64,000 nucleotides of DNA from Beverwykella pulmonaria (taxonomy: Eukaryota; Ascomycota; Dothideomycetes; Pleosporales; Melanommataceae), in assembly GCA_001599595.1 (NCBI GenBank), contig BCHH01000022.1:77705-141704 (forward strand). The letters run 5' to 3'. The stretch's first letter is position 1. The number at the start of each line of letters is the position of its first letter. Shown piece by piece: positions 54,978-64,000 of the stretch. The translations under genes and the position numbers were made by a program. Below the pieces are notes generated by a model that had not been told where the DNA came from, searched no databases, and saw only the letters and a list, made by a program, of their open reading frames with translations.

Positions 54978-55317
54978 GAGGTTGAAGAGGGTGACAAGAT
55001 CGCACCTAAGTAGCAGAAAGTCGTCCCTTAGGACAAGAATTTACGGGCTTACCTGGTGCGGCGTTGGAAACAAGAAGGTTGGATTACAACCTGGAGACTG
55101 GGACAAGAATAGATATCGTCTGGAGTGCCAGGCCATTGAAAAAGTAGAATGGTGCTGGAATTTTCTATTTGACACCGATCGGGGCGTTTTTCAACAGACC
55201 TTGATTGCTATTTCGGCCCAGGTTCGAAGTGGACATTACAAATGTTTGTGGCATTTTCCTTCAAAAGTTCTGTATTATATGCCGGGTTTATATACCCATT
55301 CCTTTTCACCCTAGATT
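54978..55317. other. Intergenic, no supported gene
   Basis: Plus-strand frame at 54982-55314 without a domain; likely 3' debris of the glycosylase pseudogene. Confidence 0.3.
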
Positions 55318-55632
55318 CTATCGCTGCCTCGCGTTGCGTACTCTGAGAATATCCACCAGTTGGCCTGTATATAGCTGCTGCTGACGACGCCTCACCGCTG
55401 TGATGTCGTACAGTTCCCATGATTTGATTGTGTTCGATCGGTCGAAAACTGGGAGTACCGAGTCTCGCCGTCTCATGTAGCGGCTAAACAAATATCTCTG
55501 GAATATTCCCTTGCAAGATCTGTTCCTCCATAACAACCCAACAATAGGAAGCAAGATCATGACACACAGAGCGGCCAGGTTGAGCGTTGCTTCCTTAGAC
55601 CAGCCAGATGTAGTGACAGGAATGTGTTCCAT
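55318..55632 (-). CDS. Small WSxEA-type single-pass membrane protein, copy A, 104 aa
   Basis: Single exon from ATG at 55632. Layout: short N-terminus (M-E-H-I-P-V-T-T-S-G), the motif W-S-K-E-A, one membrane helix (L-A-A-L-C-V-M-I-L-L-P-I-V-G-L-L-W), then a basic stop-transfer stretch. The tail ends with a Gln/Arg-rich segment (V-R-R-R-Q-Q-Q-L-Y). It is one of four related loci, all on this strand between 55.3 and 61.9 kb. By the positive-inside rule the basic tail should be cytosolic and the W-S-x-E end outside or lumenal. Copy A is longer than copies C and D and has no intron. No characterised homologue recognised. Confidence 0.6.
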   Translation of the reverse strand: MEHIPVTTSGWSKEATLNLAALCVMILLPIVGLLWRNRSCKGIFQRYLFSRYMRRRDSVLPVFDRSNTIKSWELYDITAVRRRQQQLYTGQLVDILRVRNARQR

Positions 55633-56910
55633 GGCTGTTTCTGCGGAAGTTCGTCATTGGTTGCATAGGTCAGCAATCATGCAGGGTATACTTACTATTG
55701 TCGCTCATTTGAGCTGGAATCTATGATACTGTTCTCTTTGATGTGCGTTGAAAAATTCGTATCGTGTGCCCAAATACTGCACTAAAATCAACTGCGCGGA
55801 TATGCATGAGAGACTGTGAGAGTAACGTACCTAGGCTAAGGTATGGGTAAGAATATGTTGCTAGCTGATAGCGCCAATCTCTCTGGAGGGAATAGAGAAG
55901 CTAGTCCGACGCAGGCTCGTCCACATTATTTAAGCACGCCAGCCCCTGACCACATCTTTCTGCTCTCAATATTTAACGCTTACATATATGAATTCCTCAG
56001 CCATGGCTAACTCCATCTCTGCACCTGTGATATGGAGACATACTCCCGAAATGCGGAGCGACCATTCACCTTGTGTAACCATCCACCCTCATGTCTGTGT
56101 AACCAAGGGTCCGATATTGTGTAACAATATCAAGAGAATTTGATTCGCTATCAGTGGTAGTGGCTATTCTGCCGGCAATATCCCACACCAAACGCTCGGT
56201 CGAGCTGAGCGGTCACGGTTGCAGGCCCAGGGCTCCTTCTTACGCCACGTGATCGACCCTCCTTCGCTGATGACACTTCAATTGGTCGTGATTCTGCACG
56301 AAGTACGTATGTACGAAGAACGTAGATTGGCTGTTCAACTACTCTTGTGTCGTAGCAAGGTTCACGCCATGGACAAAACCTTACGCATAGTAGTCGTGCT
56401 CATCCGTTGCAACAAGAGAGAATGCAACAGCATTAATTATTGCTCCTGGAAAGGATGTTGACTTGAAAAGAAGAGAAAAAAATCCCGGGGAAATGCAGTT
56501 CTACTAGTTGACGGCTCGGGAAGGCGCGATCGGAGGCGCGTCCGGACCTCTTGGGCTCATCTACGGCCCGCAACGGCCAATTGGAGAGCTTTGAAGCCCA
56601 AAACTGACCGGTTCTGATGGTCTTAGCACCATACATCGTTTGCGTTATGAAAGGCTGCATAAAACATGCATCGCAGACACAAGGCTGACGAACCAGAGAT
56701 GGGATCGGACAAGGCTGAGGACATGCTCACAATGCCAGCTCATCAAGTATGCAAGCCCCTCATCCATGAATGGACTGACAACACATCTCAATTGAGCCTC
56801 ACTATGCACTTCCCCACAGATCAACGACTTAAAATGGCGTCGACGAAGGTTGCGATTACAGAAAATACATCTCGTCCTCTGTTTTCCTCGAGATTTTGGA
56901 CGTTCGAAGC
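55633..56910. other. Intergenic, no supported gene
   Basis: Includes a GC-rich patch at about 56510-56610 containing CCAATTGGAGAGCTTTGAAG, which partly resembles an arm of the foldback element at 60122-60340. No gene supported. Confidence 0.35.
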
Positions 56911-58236
56911 ATGTCGGTCAGCGATAACTCGACGCTTCTTCCTTTCGTACCTGACAATGAAGGCTCGTACCAATTGCTCGAAGGCCAGGCGTATGGTGTG
57001 GGTGACTTGGCGGTGAGCTCGTATGAGCAATCGTAAGTCGTGCATGTCCCCTCAAGAGCACCTACTAACCTTCACAGGCCCTATATAGACCCCGATGTCA
57101 TTTCCCTAGCTGTCGGTGCAAGTCAGACCAATTTCTATGTCCATCGCATGATCCTATCACAAAGTCCCGAGCTCGACGCGAAAGCTTGGTTCGAACAAAC
57201 CAACGGCTCTATCTCACTCCCTGAACTCGATGAAGTCACAGCTCATACCTTGGTGCATTATCTCTACACTGGAAAGTACCAGGCGCTGAAGTCTCACGAT
57301 TCAGACAAGGATGGATCGGTCTTGGCATACAAGCTTAGCACTTGCGTCTATTGCGCTGCTACACGCTACAAGCTCCCTGGTCTAGCCGAATTGGCTAAGC
57401 AGAGAGTTAGATCTTTCGGCGCGGATCAGAGTATATTGGATATACTGAGTGTTGCTCGACAGAATGCGTTTCCAGGACTGCCAGAGGACGAGTTGTGGTT
57501 CTCCGCATATCTCGAGGACGCGATCAAGAGCGCTGTCTCGGAGGATCCGGAGCTATTCACGAAACCTACGTTCGTGGACCAAATCGAAGGAGACAGGAAG
57601 TACCGCCAGGTCGTGATGAGAGCCATTGTGAACACGTATTCTAGAGGACTAAATGTTGACAACGAACGACAAACTGGACTTTCAACACCAGTTGCCGAGT
57701 CGAAATTTGAAGATCTTGCTTCAAATGACGTAAATGAGCCGGAAACACTAGACCTAGAGCCCATTGAACCGGTCGAGAAAAGCGAGGATCAGCCCAACCA
57801 TACCGAATCCACCGAGGAAGCCAAAGCTGCTCCGGATTTCACCAAAGAAGATGCGATTCAGCCTGAGGTCACCGAATCTACTGTAGAGTCCCCTCAAGCA
57901 CCGGAGCCATTTACAGACGAGCTCGGGTTCGGAACAAGCAAGACCTATCAGAAATTGGGGAAGAAGACAGAGAATGGGGAGGTGGATTCCATCACCGAAA
58001 GCAAAGTAGTGACCCCCGTTCATACAAGATCGGATTCTGTCATTCAAGTGACTGAAAATGTGCTGCCTGTACAGTCTCCAGATGTCGAGGATAAGACTAT
58101 TGTCTCGCCTGAGCTCACAGATGAGGCCCCACTTGTAGTTGATGGTACGAATAACAATGCATCTACCTCGAAAAAGAACAAGAAGAGGAATAGGAAAAAG
58201 AATTCTGGGGCCGTTGTCGCTATTACGGATAATTGA
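56911..58236 (+). CDS. BTB/POZ-domain protein with acidic tail, 426 aa
   Basis: Exons 56911-57032 and 57078-58236; 45-nt intron (donor GTAAGT, branch CTAAC). The first exon (M-S-V-S-D-N-S-T-L-L-P-F-V-P-D-N-E-G) is needed to complete the start of the domain. BTB core: P-D-V-I-S-L-A-V-G-A-S, F-Y-V-H-R-M-I-L-S-Q-S-P-E-L, I-S-L-P-E-L-D-E-V-T-A-H-T-L-V-H-Y-L-Y-T-G-K-Y. A BACK-like helical region with Y-C-A-A-T-R-Y-K-L-P-G-L-A-E-L-A-K follows. The last 200 residues are acidic and disordered, ending in a Lys-rich cluster (S-K-K-N-K-K-R-N-R-K-K). This is a fungal BTB subgroup often seen in multiple copies; it may be a Cul3 adaptor, but no partner is known. Confidence 0.88.
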
Positions 58237-58334
58237 GACACTCACGATTGGAGCGGCCATGGAGCTTGAGTGTCATTGGTGCTGGTAAATGGACTATCCG
58301 TGCGTAGTTAGTTCGGTAACAACATTGTATCCTT

Positions 58335-58746
58335 TCAAGCTCGCACACTACCTAGATGGGTGAGGCAGTCAAAATGCTGGGCCTCTTCCTCCCACGAGCA
58401 GCCAATTGAAATAAAGATCAACAGGGCCCCAACCGTGCCTTGAGACTGTATCCCTGACAATAAATCCTGATTTGTTCTCGGATGCATTTGAATATCGGGC
58501 TCTGTTTCGATGATATTATCAGTCTCTGTACTTGGTTGGGAAGTTGTAAGAGACTGTACTATTTGTTGACCGGCGTAACCAAAACTTCCACGCTATTCCC
58601 ATAAAAGTGCATGCCATCATAACCAAGATCCCAACGACGGTAAATATGGCCTCATATGACCATTGCGAATGATTGGAGTTCGAAACAGAATCTTCATAGA
58701 CGTTAATCTGGAAGCTGGTGAGACATAGGATGCGTCTGATAGGCAC
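58335..58746 (-). pseudogene. WSxEA-type membrane protein, copy B, probably degenerate
   Basis: A frame through 58746-58560 reads H-S-Q-W-S-Y-E-A-I-F, a helix (V-V-G-I-L-V-M-M-A-C-T-F-M-G-I-A-W) and a basic stop (K-F-W-L-R-R). A 58-nt intron (58559-58502) leads to a tail P-D-I-Q-M-H-P-R-T-N-Q-D, matching the S-D-I-E-M-D of copy C. There is no in-frame ATG upstream (the nearest ATG is out of frame), and the end of the tail no longer matches the other copies. Either an upstream exon is missed or the copy is dead. Confidence 0.5.
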
Positions 58747-59476
58747 CTGCAGTTTTCCTTTTCTATAAATACGCTACGTAGCTGAGCTAGTAGGACTAGA
58801 ACTAGAATAGATCTGAGCGATTCGGATTGTGGGAATTGTATTCTCTGCGGTTTATTTACAACACCGTTTGGAAAGGGCCACACCGAACACAACAAGTCGG
58901 AGCCACGAGCCACTCGATATGCATGGCATGACTCGAAGAGCCACCGACCAATTGGCGAAACGAATATCGAAGCGCAGAAACCAAGTGGAAACAATATAGG
59001 GTGCACAATGCCCAAATCCGGTACCTATCATGAAGGCAGGCACTGGCGGGCCGATCCTTGCACGCTTGTTCTCAGCCAGCTCTTGTGTTATGGCATCAGA
59101 CGCTAAGACTGCGCCCGAGTGACAAGATTCATAGTGCCTGTAATCGAAGCGCATGTCTTGTTCTGCATATGTATTGTCCAACCAGCTTGCATTAAGTCGC
59201 TAAAATCAGTGGAGGAGCTTGCGAAGGAGCCGTGCCAGTCACTGTCTGTGAAGCCGACCAATGATATCTTAGCCTTCATCTCACATGGCTGCGGGACTAC
59301 CAAGGAAAGCTTGGCTTAAGGCGGTTTCCGTCAATGCATCTCGTTGTAAGACCCTGGTGGCTTGAACTTTGCTTCTGAGTTGCCGGGAATCTCTCAAAAG
59401 GTAAGGTATATAATAAAATTATACTTTTTGAGAGACTCTTTAGTGACATCTATGACAAGACCAAATCCTTTTCCGA
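58747..59476. other. Intergenic, no supported gene
   Basis: Overlapping minus-strand frames (58617-59303) contain no recognised domain. Confidence 0.35.
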
Positions 59477-59833
59477 TCAGAAGTAGCTTCGGCGCGTTCG
59501 AAGTAGCATCGAATATTTCTCCTGCTGTCTCATTCTGATTCGTCTGATATCTTGGTTCTGCTGTATTGGAACATTGCGGTGATAACTGTCGTTCGACGCT
59601 GGGTTGTCCATTTCTATATCACTCTCTACTTGTAGACAATCATCAGTATGTTTTCCAACTTTTCAAGGCCCCTGAGATTTTTGTATTTGCATACCTCTCT
59701 GTCGCCTACGTTTTTGGACCAAGTAGTACTGGAGCAGTAGCCCGGGAAGTGTGCAAATGATTGTTACAACCACTCCTACTAGGGTGAGGATAGCCTCAAG
59801 TGACCATTGCGAGGGTTTTAACGTCGGTTCCAT
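59477..59833 (-). CDS. WSxEA-type single-pass membrane protein, copy C, 96 aa
   Basis: Two exons, 59833-59695 and 59628-59477 (66-nt intron, donor GTATGC). A start nine codons earlier at 59860 is possible; 59833 matches copy A (M-E-P-T-L-K-P-S-Q-W-S-L-E-A-I). Then comes a helix (L-V-G-V-V-V-T-I-I-C-T-L-P-G-L-L-L) and a basic stop (Q-K-R-R-R-Q-R). After the splice is an acidic S-D-I-E-M-D and the end I-R-R-I-R-M-R-Q-Q-E-K-Y-S-M-L-L-R-T-R-R. An acceptor three bases further gives the same frame. Length, intron position and both conserved ends agree with copy D. Confidence 0.65.
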
Positions 59834-60121
59834 TCGAGATAAATTCATTTTATATAACATGGGTGCTGGCGATCTTCTTTGTTTGATTCATAGAGAGGTC
59901 GGTTCAAGCTAAGTGAAAAGGAATCAAAAATTTCAAGTTGAATAAGAGGGATCAGAGTAAAAGCGACCTGGAGAGGATATATTTAATGACGGATAAGTGT
60001 AGAGCGCGACTTATATAGACAACGAAACAACTGGAGAAAAGTGGAGTAAACTCGGCTCTTACCTGGGGTATGGCAAGATCCGCTTCAAGGCTCGCACTAG
60101 GACCAAAATGGGAAAATGGGC

Positions 60122-60340
60122 ATAATCTGGCACAAGAGGGTTATGCTAGGCTTAATTAGGAAGTTTGGTCCTGCAACCTGATTGGAGAGTTTTCGAGGCT
60201 TTGCGCAGCAAAAGTGGACCACGTGTAGGCCGCTCTCACAGAAGGCCTACTTTAACCAAAAATCCTCGGAAACTCTCCAATCAGGTTGCAGGACCAAACT
60301 TCCTAATTAAGCCTAGCATAACCCTCTTGTGCCAGATTAT
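60122..60340. mobile_element. 219-bp foldback MITE
   Basis: Two 77-bp arms (60122-60198 and 60264-60340) are inverted copies with a single mismatch, around a 65-bp centre. Termini read ATAATCTGGCACAAG. The arm ends could be flanked by a TA target duplication, as in Tc1/mariner-derived MITEs, but this is not certain. No coding capacity. The near identity of arms implies a recent insertion or gene conversion. Confidence 0.85.
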
Positions 60341-61550
60341 ACGGTATTAGAACTTACATGCCATTAGCTCCTTATGTCACCCACCAGCGGCTTCTTTGGT
60401 GCGTTTTTGTGCTTCCTACTATAGCGCCGACATAGAGGTGAGCGAGGAGGAGCGCTACGGCCTGCCATTTCTGATCAATCCTACGGTCGAAGACAGCGCC
60501 ACATGTGCCACCCTTGTTTTCTTAGCGAAGCGCGTAAGAAAGGCAGGGGATGGAGTCGAAATTGATGCCGCGAAGCAAAACCTAGGGCAAAGCGGTCTTA
60601 AATGCTCGTGGAATCTCTACGGTGCGGACACGACTTTAAAAATTGCGCTGCATTTCTTATTCCTACTTCCGGTTTGTGCTTTCTGGTCAGCCATAAGGAG
60701 CCTTCAAATTAAGATCTATAGCGGCTATGCAGCCCTATTGTGCTCCCCATCGTGTGGTCCGACCAACGAGGCAGATACGGAGATAGACGAGGGTAAGCTT
60801 TACGAGGTATAGGAGCTCGTCGATCGCAGATGCCCTAGTAACAAAAGAAGAAGTCTAAATGCGATGGCAAGAACCTACATGCAAGCAAATGGCGTCACTC
60901 GCGATTATGGCGGTGAATCTAAAATCATGCATCAGATATCTCCAACCCAGTTTTGTCCACTGGCTCGGGTATCGGCGGAAATGGCAGAAGTACGGCGACA
61001 CCGAAAACAAGACCTGCTCTTTCCAAGGTAACTTCACTAACTGCGATTGGCGTTATAGCTGGATTTCTCAAGTAAGAAGTACTGGGGCACTTCAGTTCAT
61101 GAACATTCCTTATGGGTAGACAGTGCTAAATCGTGGTATGGAAGAAATAACGGCGGCCTTAGGCATATTACCCATTTCGTGATTAGACGTGGTTCTATGT
61201 GGAAATGAGAGAAAGGTGAAAAGCACTAAGGCTGATTCGGTAACGTTAGGAAAGTCAAATAGAAGAATCTAAGAACATGGGAAGAGTGCGGGCAAATGTC
61301 CAACTAGTACCCAATCAGCTCACAGCAAAAGCTGCTGAGTGAGAACGATTCAGACTCGGTAAAGGCAGAGTGTGGCGTTGCTGCCTGCTCACCGGTAACT
61401 AAGCAACTGAGCACCCTTTTCAACTCTTCCAGATGTTGCGTAAACGTTCATAACCTCATCATATCAGAATAACACGTAAGAAGTAGAAATTTTGTCTTTT
61501 AAAGATATTTCTCAACAAGTGGCCGCAACTCTCTGTTAGGAAACGTTCCT
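60341..61550. other. Intergenic, no supported gene
   Basis: A plus-strand frame at 60396-60812 (about 138 codons, no ATG start) and another at 60859-61119 have no recognised domain. They may be parts of a decayed gene. Confidence 0.3.
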
Positions 61551-61896
61551 TCAAAAGGTCCCTCTCCGTATCTCCAAAAGCTCTGAATACCTCTCCTGCT
61601 GCAACTGTCTGATCTCCTGCAAACTCCGATTCTGAAATTCTAGCCTTGCACGTATGTGACCTGCTCCTGAAGCGGCAGTTTCTACAAATCCCATCTCAAG
61701 ATCTTCACCTGTTCTCAAATTAGTACTCAGATATGATATGATTGATGCCAGACTCACTCAACATACATCTTTGTGCATTATCGTTCAGCCTTTTCCGTAT
61801 CACGCGCCAGATAAGACCGAGTATGGTGCAGAAGAAGGTAAAGAGCAGGCCAACCAATGCAACAATAGCTTCCTTAGACCAGTTCGAGGATGGCAT
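61551..61896 (-). CDS. WSxEA-type single-pass membrane protein, copy D, 95 aa
   Basis: Two exons, 61896-61767 and 61708-61551; 58-nt intron with GTATGT donor. Starts M-P-S-S-N-W-S-K-E-A-I, helix V-A-L-V-G-L-L-F-T-F-F-C-T-I-L-G-L-I-W, basic stop R-V-I-R-K-R. The second exon adds acidic E-D-L-E-M-G and ends I-R-Q-L-Q-Q-E-R-Y-S-E-L-L-E-I-R-R-G. Conserved with copy C: the W-S-x-E-A-I motif, Cys-Thr in the helix, intron position and phase (1), D-[IL]-E-M, and the Q-Q-E-[KR]-Y-S-x-L-L end. Copy D looks like the best-preserved member. Confidence 0.7.
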
Positions 61897-62272
61897 TACG
61901 GATAACAGCCTTCGGAGAGACAATTACACAATAACCCGTAACTTCTCCTCAAAAATGAGGGATACGCCTTTGTATTTGTATTGTAACCTGATATCGAACT
62001 CGAGGTGGGAGCTAGAGTGCTAAGAGCTTCGCGTGCTCCAACTTCTATCGCTAAATCTCGCGTGGCCCTCTACTTTAATAAGCTGGGGTGGTAGGGGATT
62101 CTCAACAAGCGCTAGAAGCCTGAAATAATGTTGGAAAAGACAAAGCTTGATTGTGCAGTGCATTTCGAACCAGAGTTGCAAGCCGGAACGAGGGTATTAA
62201 ATATCGAAGTTCTGATCTTTGTGGCTGTTAAAATACGCACATACAATCATAACCATGACATGTGTGCACACC
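61897..62272. other. Intergenic, no supported gene
   Basis: Promoter side of copy D; no gene recognised. Confidence 0.35.
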
Positions 62273-62383
62273 TCTGATTCGCCGTGGTGGGCTAGGCTAG
62301 CGATATGTGCGTGCACCGCTGGTTCGCCGTGGTGCATTCTCCGTGGTGGGTTCTGATTCGCCTTGGTGGGCTAGGACGATATG
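62273..62383. repeat. Short imperfect direct repeat
   Basis: TCTGATTCGCCGTGGTGGGC-type units start at 62273 and 62352, each followed by a GATATG end. The linker carries further partial copies (TTCGCCGTGGTG, CTCCGTGGTGGG). A local duplication without coding capacity. Confidence 0.6.
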
Positions 62384-63510
62384 AGAGTCGCCGCACAGCC
62401 CCCGGTGTGTTTCTGCCTTCCCGGTCACCCTGCTCACAGAACAGAAGCTTATCCGACCAGTGGACTTTCAACCTCATCTTCTCTCAGGAAGCATACATGA
62501 GCCTCATCCCAGACCCCTCTAAGCGTTTCCTTCCTGCGAGTACGATAGCCGTAGCTTTGCTTTTCGAGTACTTTTCCATCTGATACCCATACCACAAGCC
62601 CATATCTACGACGATCACGACCCTTACCCGCCATCAAGAGTAAACATACACCCCTACCCGCCATCAATGAAGGACATTCACCCCGCAGTATTCAGTTCTA
62701 AGATTCTTTCCAAAATAATCCTGCGTTAATCGCGCCCGTGCGGGCCGAACTACATCCTCAAAAACATAGACATCTCGTCGTCATTCCAACAGTTCGAAAA
62801 TGGTGTTCGCTTTGCTTCTCATGCTTTAGCATATGTCTTCTTAGTCCGACGACTTATAATACGTGCCTAAGCCCTCTCCTCATACATTACAACAAGGCAG
62901 GGATAACCACAATGATAAATCCAAACCAACCACAATAAATCTCATGTAAGAACTTCTCTGAATTCAATGCTCTCTACCGACTACCTACACGGGGTCCCTC
63001 CTTCCCGCCCAACCCCACCAGGAGGTACCCCTCGGGAATTGAATTCCCATAGATCCAGACTGTCTCTCCAAATATCCAATTCAGACCACCTTCCATGACC
63101 GACCAAATCCAAGGAAAGTACGGCAAGAACATACATTATCTCACTCTATGATCATACCTTCAACCAAAATCACCCCGCACTCGTTGTTCAATTTGAACTC
63201 CTCGTACCAGGCTCATTCGGCTAAAGGATGAAATAGGGGGAGTTCAATATGGGTATAAACATAAGATAATAGGGGAGGAGTTGCTTCGAAAGGGCGACAC
63301 AACACTATATTTTGTCATGATAGTGAAGTATACCACCCGCAACCCCTATACGAATATAATTGTAAGGGTAAAATAGAGTAAGGAGATAGGCCAGTCTCGC
63401 ATTCCCGTATAAGGGTATGTCACAGACCACCATGTAGCTGAGAAAAGAAGTTACAAATGAAATAGAAGCAAGCAAGCCATAATCAACCGTTATCTATCGC
63501 GTGAAGAGCA
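62384..63510. other. Intergenic, no supported gene
   Basis: 3' flank of the terminal minus-strand gene; short frames only. Confidence 0.4.
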
Positions 63511-64000
63511 TTACAGCGCCTGGCCCGGAAGCGGTTTCCTCGATGGCATCGGTATGTTGGAGATGGGATTCATAGGGCTGGGACCAGGTGCGGGACCGCG
63601 ACGGGGAACGGCGTCGCTCGCGGAGTTTGCGCGTGGGCGGCTCATCGGGTGAGGCGGCGGCAGTTGCTGAGGACCACCGCCGTATGGCCCGGGAGACATA
63701 GAGCGGGGAGGGCCAGCGTACGGAGCATTGCTATTTGATCGGGCACGTTCCCCTGGAGGTCCCATGTTCGGGGGGGACATCCGCATGGGTCCCGGACTCA
63801 TTGAGCGAGGACCGGGAGAGTTGCGACCATTGACGGGATAGGGTAGCTGGGGAGAGTTACGGCCACTGGAGGGGGTGAGCGGCCTGGGTTGGGGCACACC
63901 TCCTGGGCCCATTGGGGAAGCAATGGGCGGTCCTCGCATGCGGGGACCTGGGGGACCTTGTCGGGGAGGACCAGTGCGAGGCTTGACGGGGTGTTTTGAG
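63511..64000 (-). CDS. Pro/Ser-rich protein, C-terminal part (5' end beyond window)
   Basis: The minus-strand frame is open from the window end to a stop at 63511, at least 163 codons; an internal Met at 63939 is unlikely to be the start. It is a disordered Pro/Gly/Ser/Arg tract with recurring R-N-S-P and R-S-M-S-P-G-P units, spaced roughly every 12-20 residues, and a basic end (S-R-K-P-L-P-G-Q-A-L). The S-P repeats would suit phosphorylation by proline-directed kinases. The domain that identifies the protein lies outside the window. Confidence 0.7.
   Translation of the reverse strand, partial: SKHPVKPRTGPPRQGPPGPRMRGPPIASPMGPGGVPQPRPLTPSSGRNSPQLPYPVNGRNSPGPRSMSPGPMRMSPPNMGPPGERARSNSNAPYAGPPRSMSPGPYGGGPQQLPPPHPMSRPRANSASDAVPRRGPAPGPSPMNPISNIPMPSRKPLPGQAL

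Noticed and set aside
60396..60812. Plus-strand frame of about 138 codons
   Set aside because: No ATG in frame and no domain; a short ATG frame upstream ends quickly. Not enough support for a gene.
1..64000. tRNA, rRNA, CRISPR arrays, secondary-metabolite core genes (PKS/NRPS)
   Set aside because: No cloverleaf B-box pattern in tRNA-like context, no direct-repeat arrays with spacers and no KS, AT or A-domain motifs were seen. The organism is a fungus, so CRISPR is not expected.

Overview
This is nuclear DNA of a filamentous ascomycete (Pezizomycotina). Genes have 1 to 4 short introns, mostly 45-75 nt, with GTAAGT/GTATGT-like donors and CTAAC/CTGAC-like branch sites. The gene families are fungal (Zn2Cys6 regulator, DUF6594, HET, Csn12, Mnr2/Alr-type CorA), and there are decayed elements with RIP-compatible stops. 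The class cannot be fixed from this window; Dothideomycetes is plausible. I built most multi-exon models by hand from frame, splice consensus and family similarity; each has a total length divisible by three. No tRNA, rRNA or CRISPR array was seen.

Layout. 0-14 kb is gene-poor accessory DNA. It holds the end of a TPR gene, an ankyrin-type NLR remnant, a retropepsin-fold gene, a DUF6594 gene, a 2-oxoglutarate oxygenase pseudogene, a large membrane protein with a GC-AG intron, a decayed UIM-like gene and a LINE fragment ending in C19. 15-29 kb is core genome: NADH dehydrogenase 24 kDa subunit, a Tls1/C9orf78-like splicing factor, a KPYPG-repeat protein, a lysophospholipid acyltransferase with a repeat tail, two small genes and a CorA magnesium transporter. 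29-40 kb is mixed: a secreted protein built from two duplicated Cys-rich domains, a GNAT acetyltransferase, a Zn2Cys6 regulator next to a 2,2-dialkylglycine decarboxylase-like enzyme, and two decayed regulatory or NLR-type genes. 40-50 kb is again core: TM9 nonaspanin, NCS-1 calcium sensor, Mediator subunit 4, flavin monooxygenase and Csn12.

50-63.5 kb is an accessory island. It has a multi-pass membrane protein, remnants of a HET-domain gene and an MBD4-like DNA glycosylase, a BTB gene, a 219-bp foldback element, and four related minus-strand loci for small single-pass membrane proteins. Each carries a W-S-x-E-A motif just before the membrane helix, and most carry a basic/Gln-rich tail. This family is the best candidate here for an undescribed system. 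The window ends inside a Pro/Ser-rich gene.

Working together: the Zn2Cys6 gene lies 210 bp upstream of the decarboxylase on the same strand and may control it. The TPR, ankyrin, STAND-type N-terminal and HET fragments suggest a history of turnover of fungal allorecognition (NLR-like) genes. The core genes are unrelated housekeeping functions.
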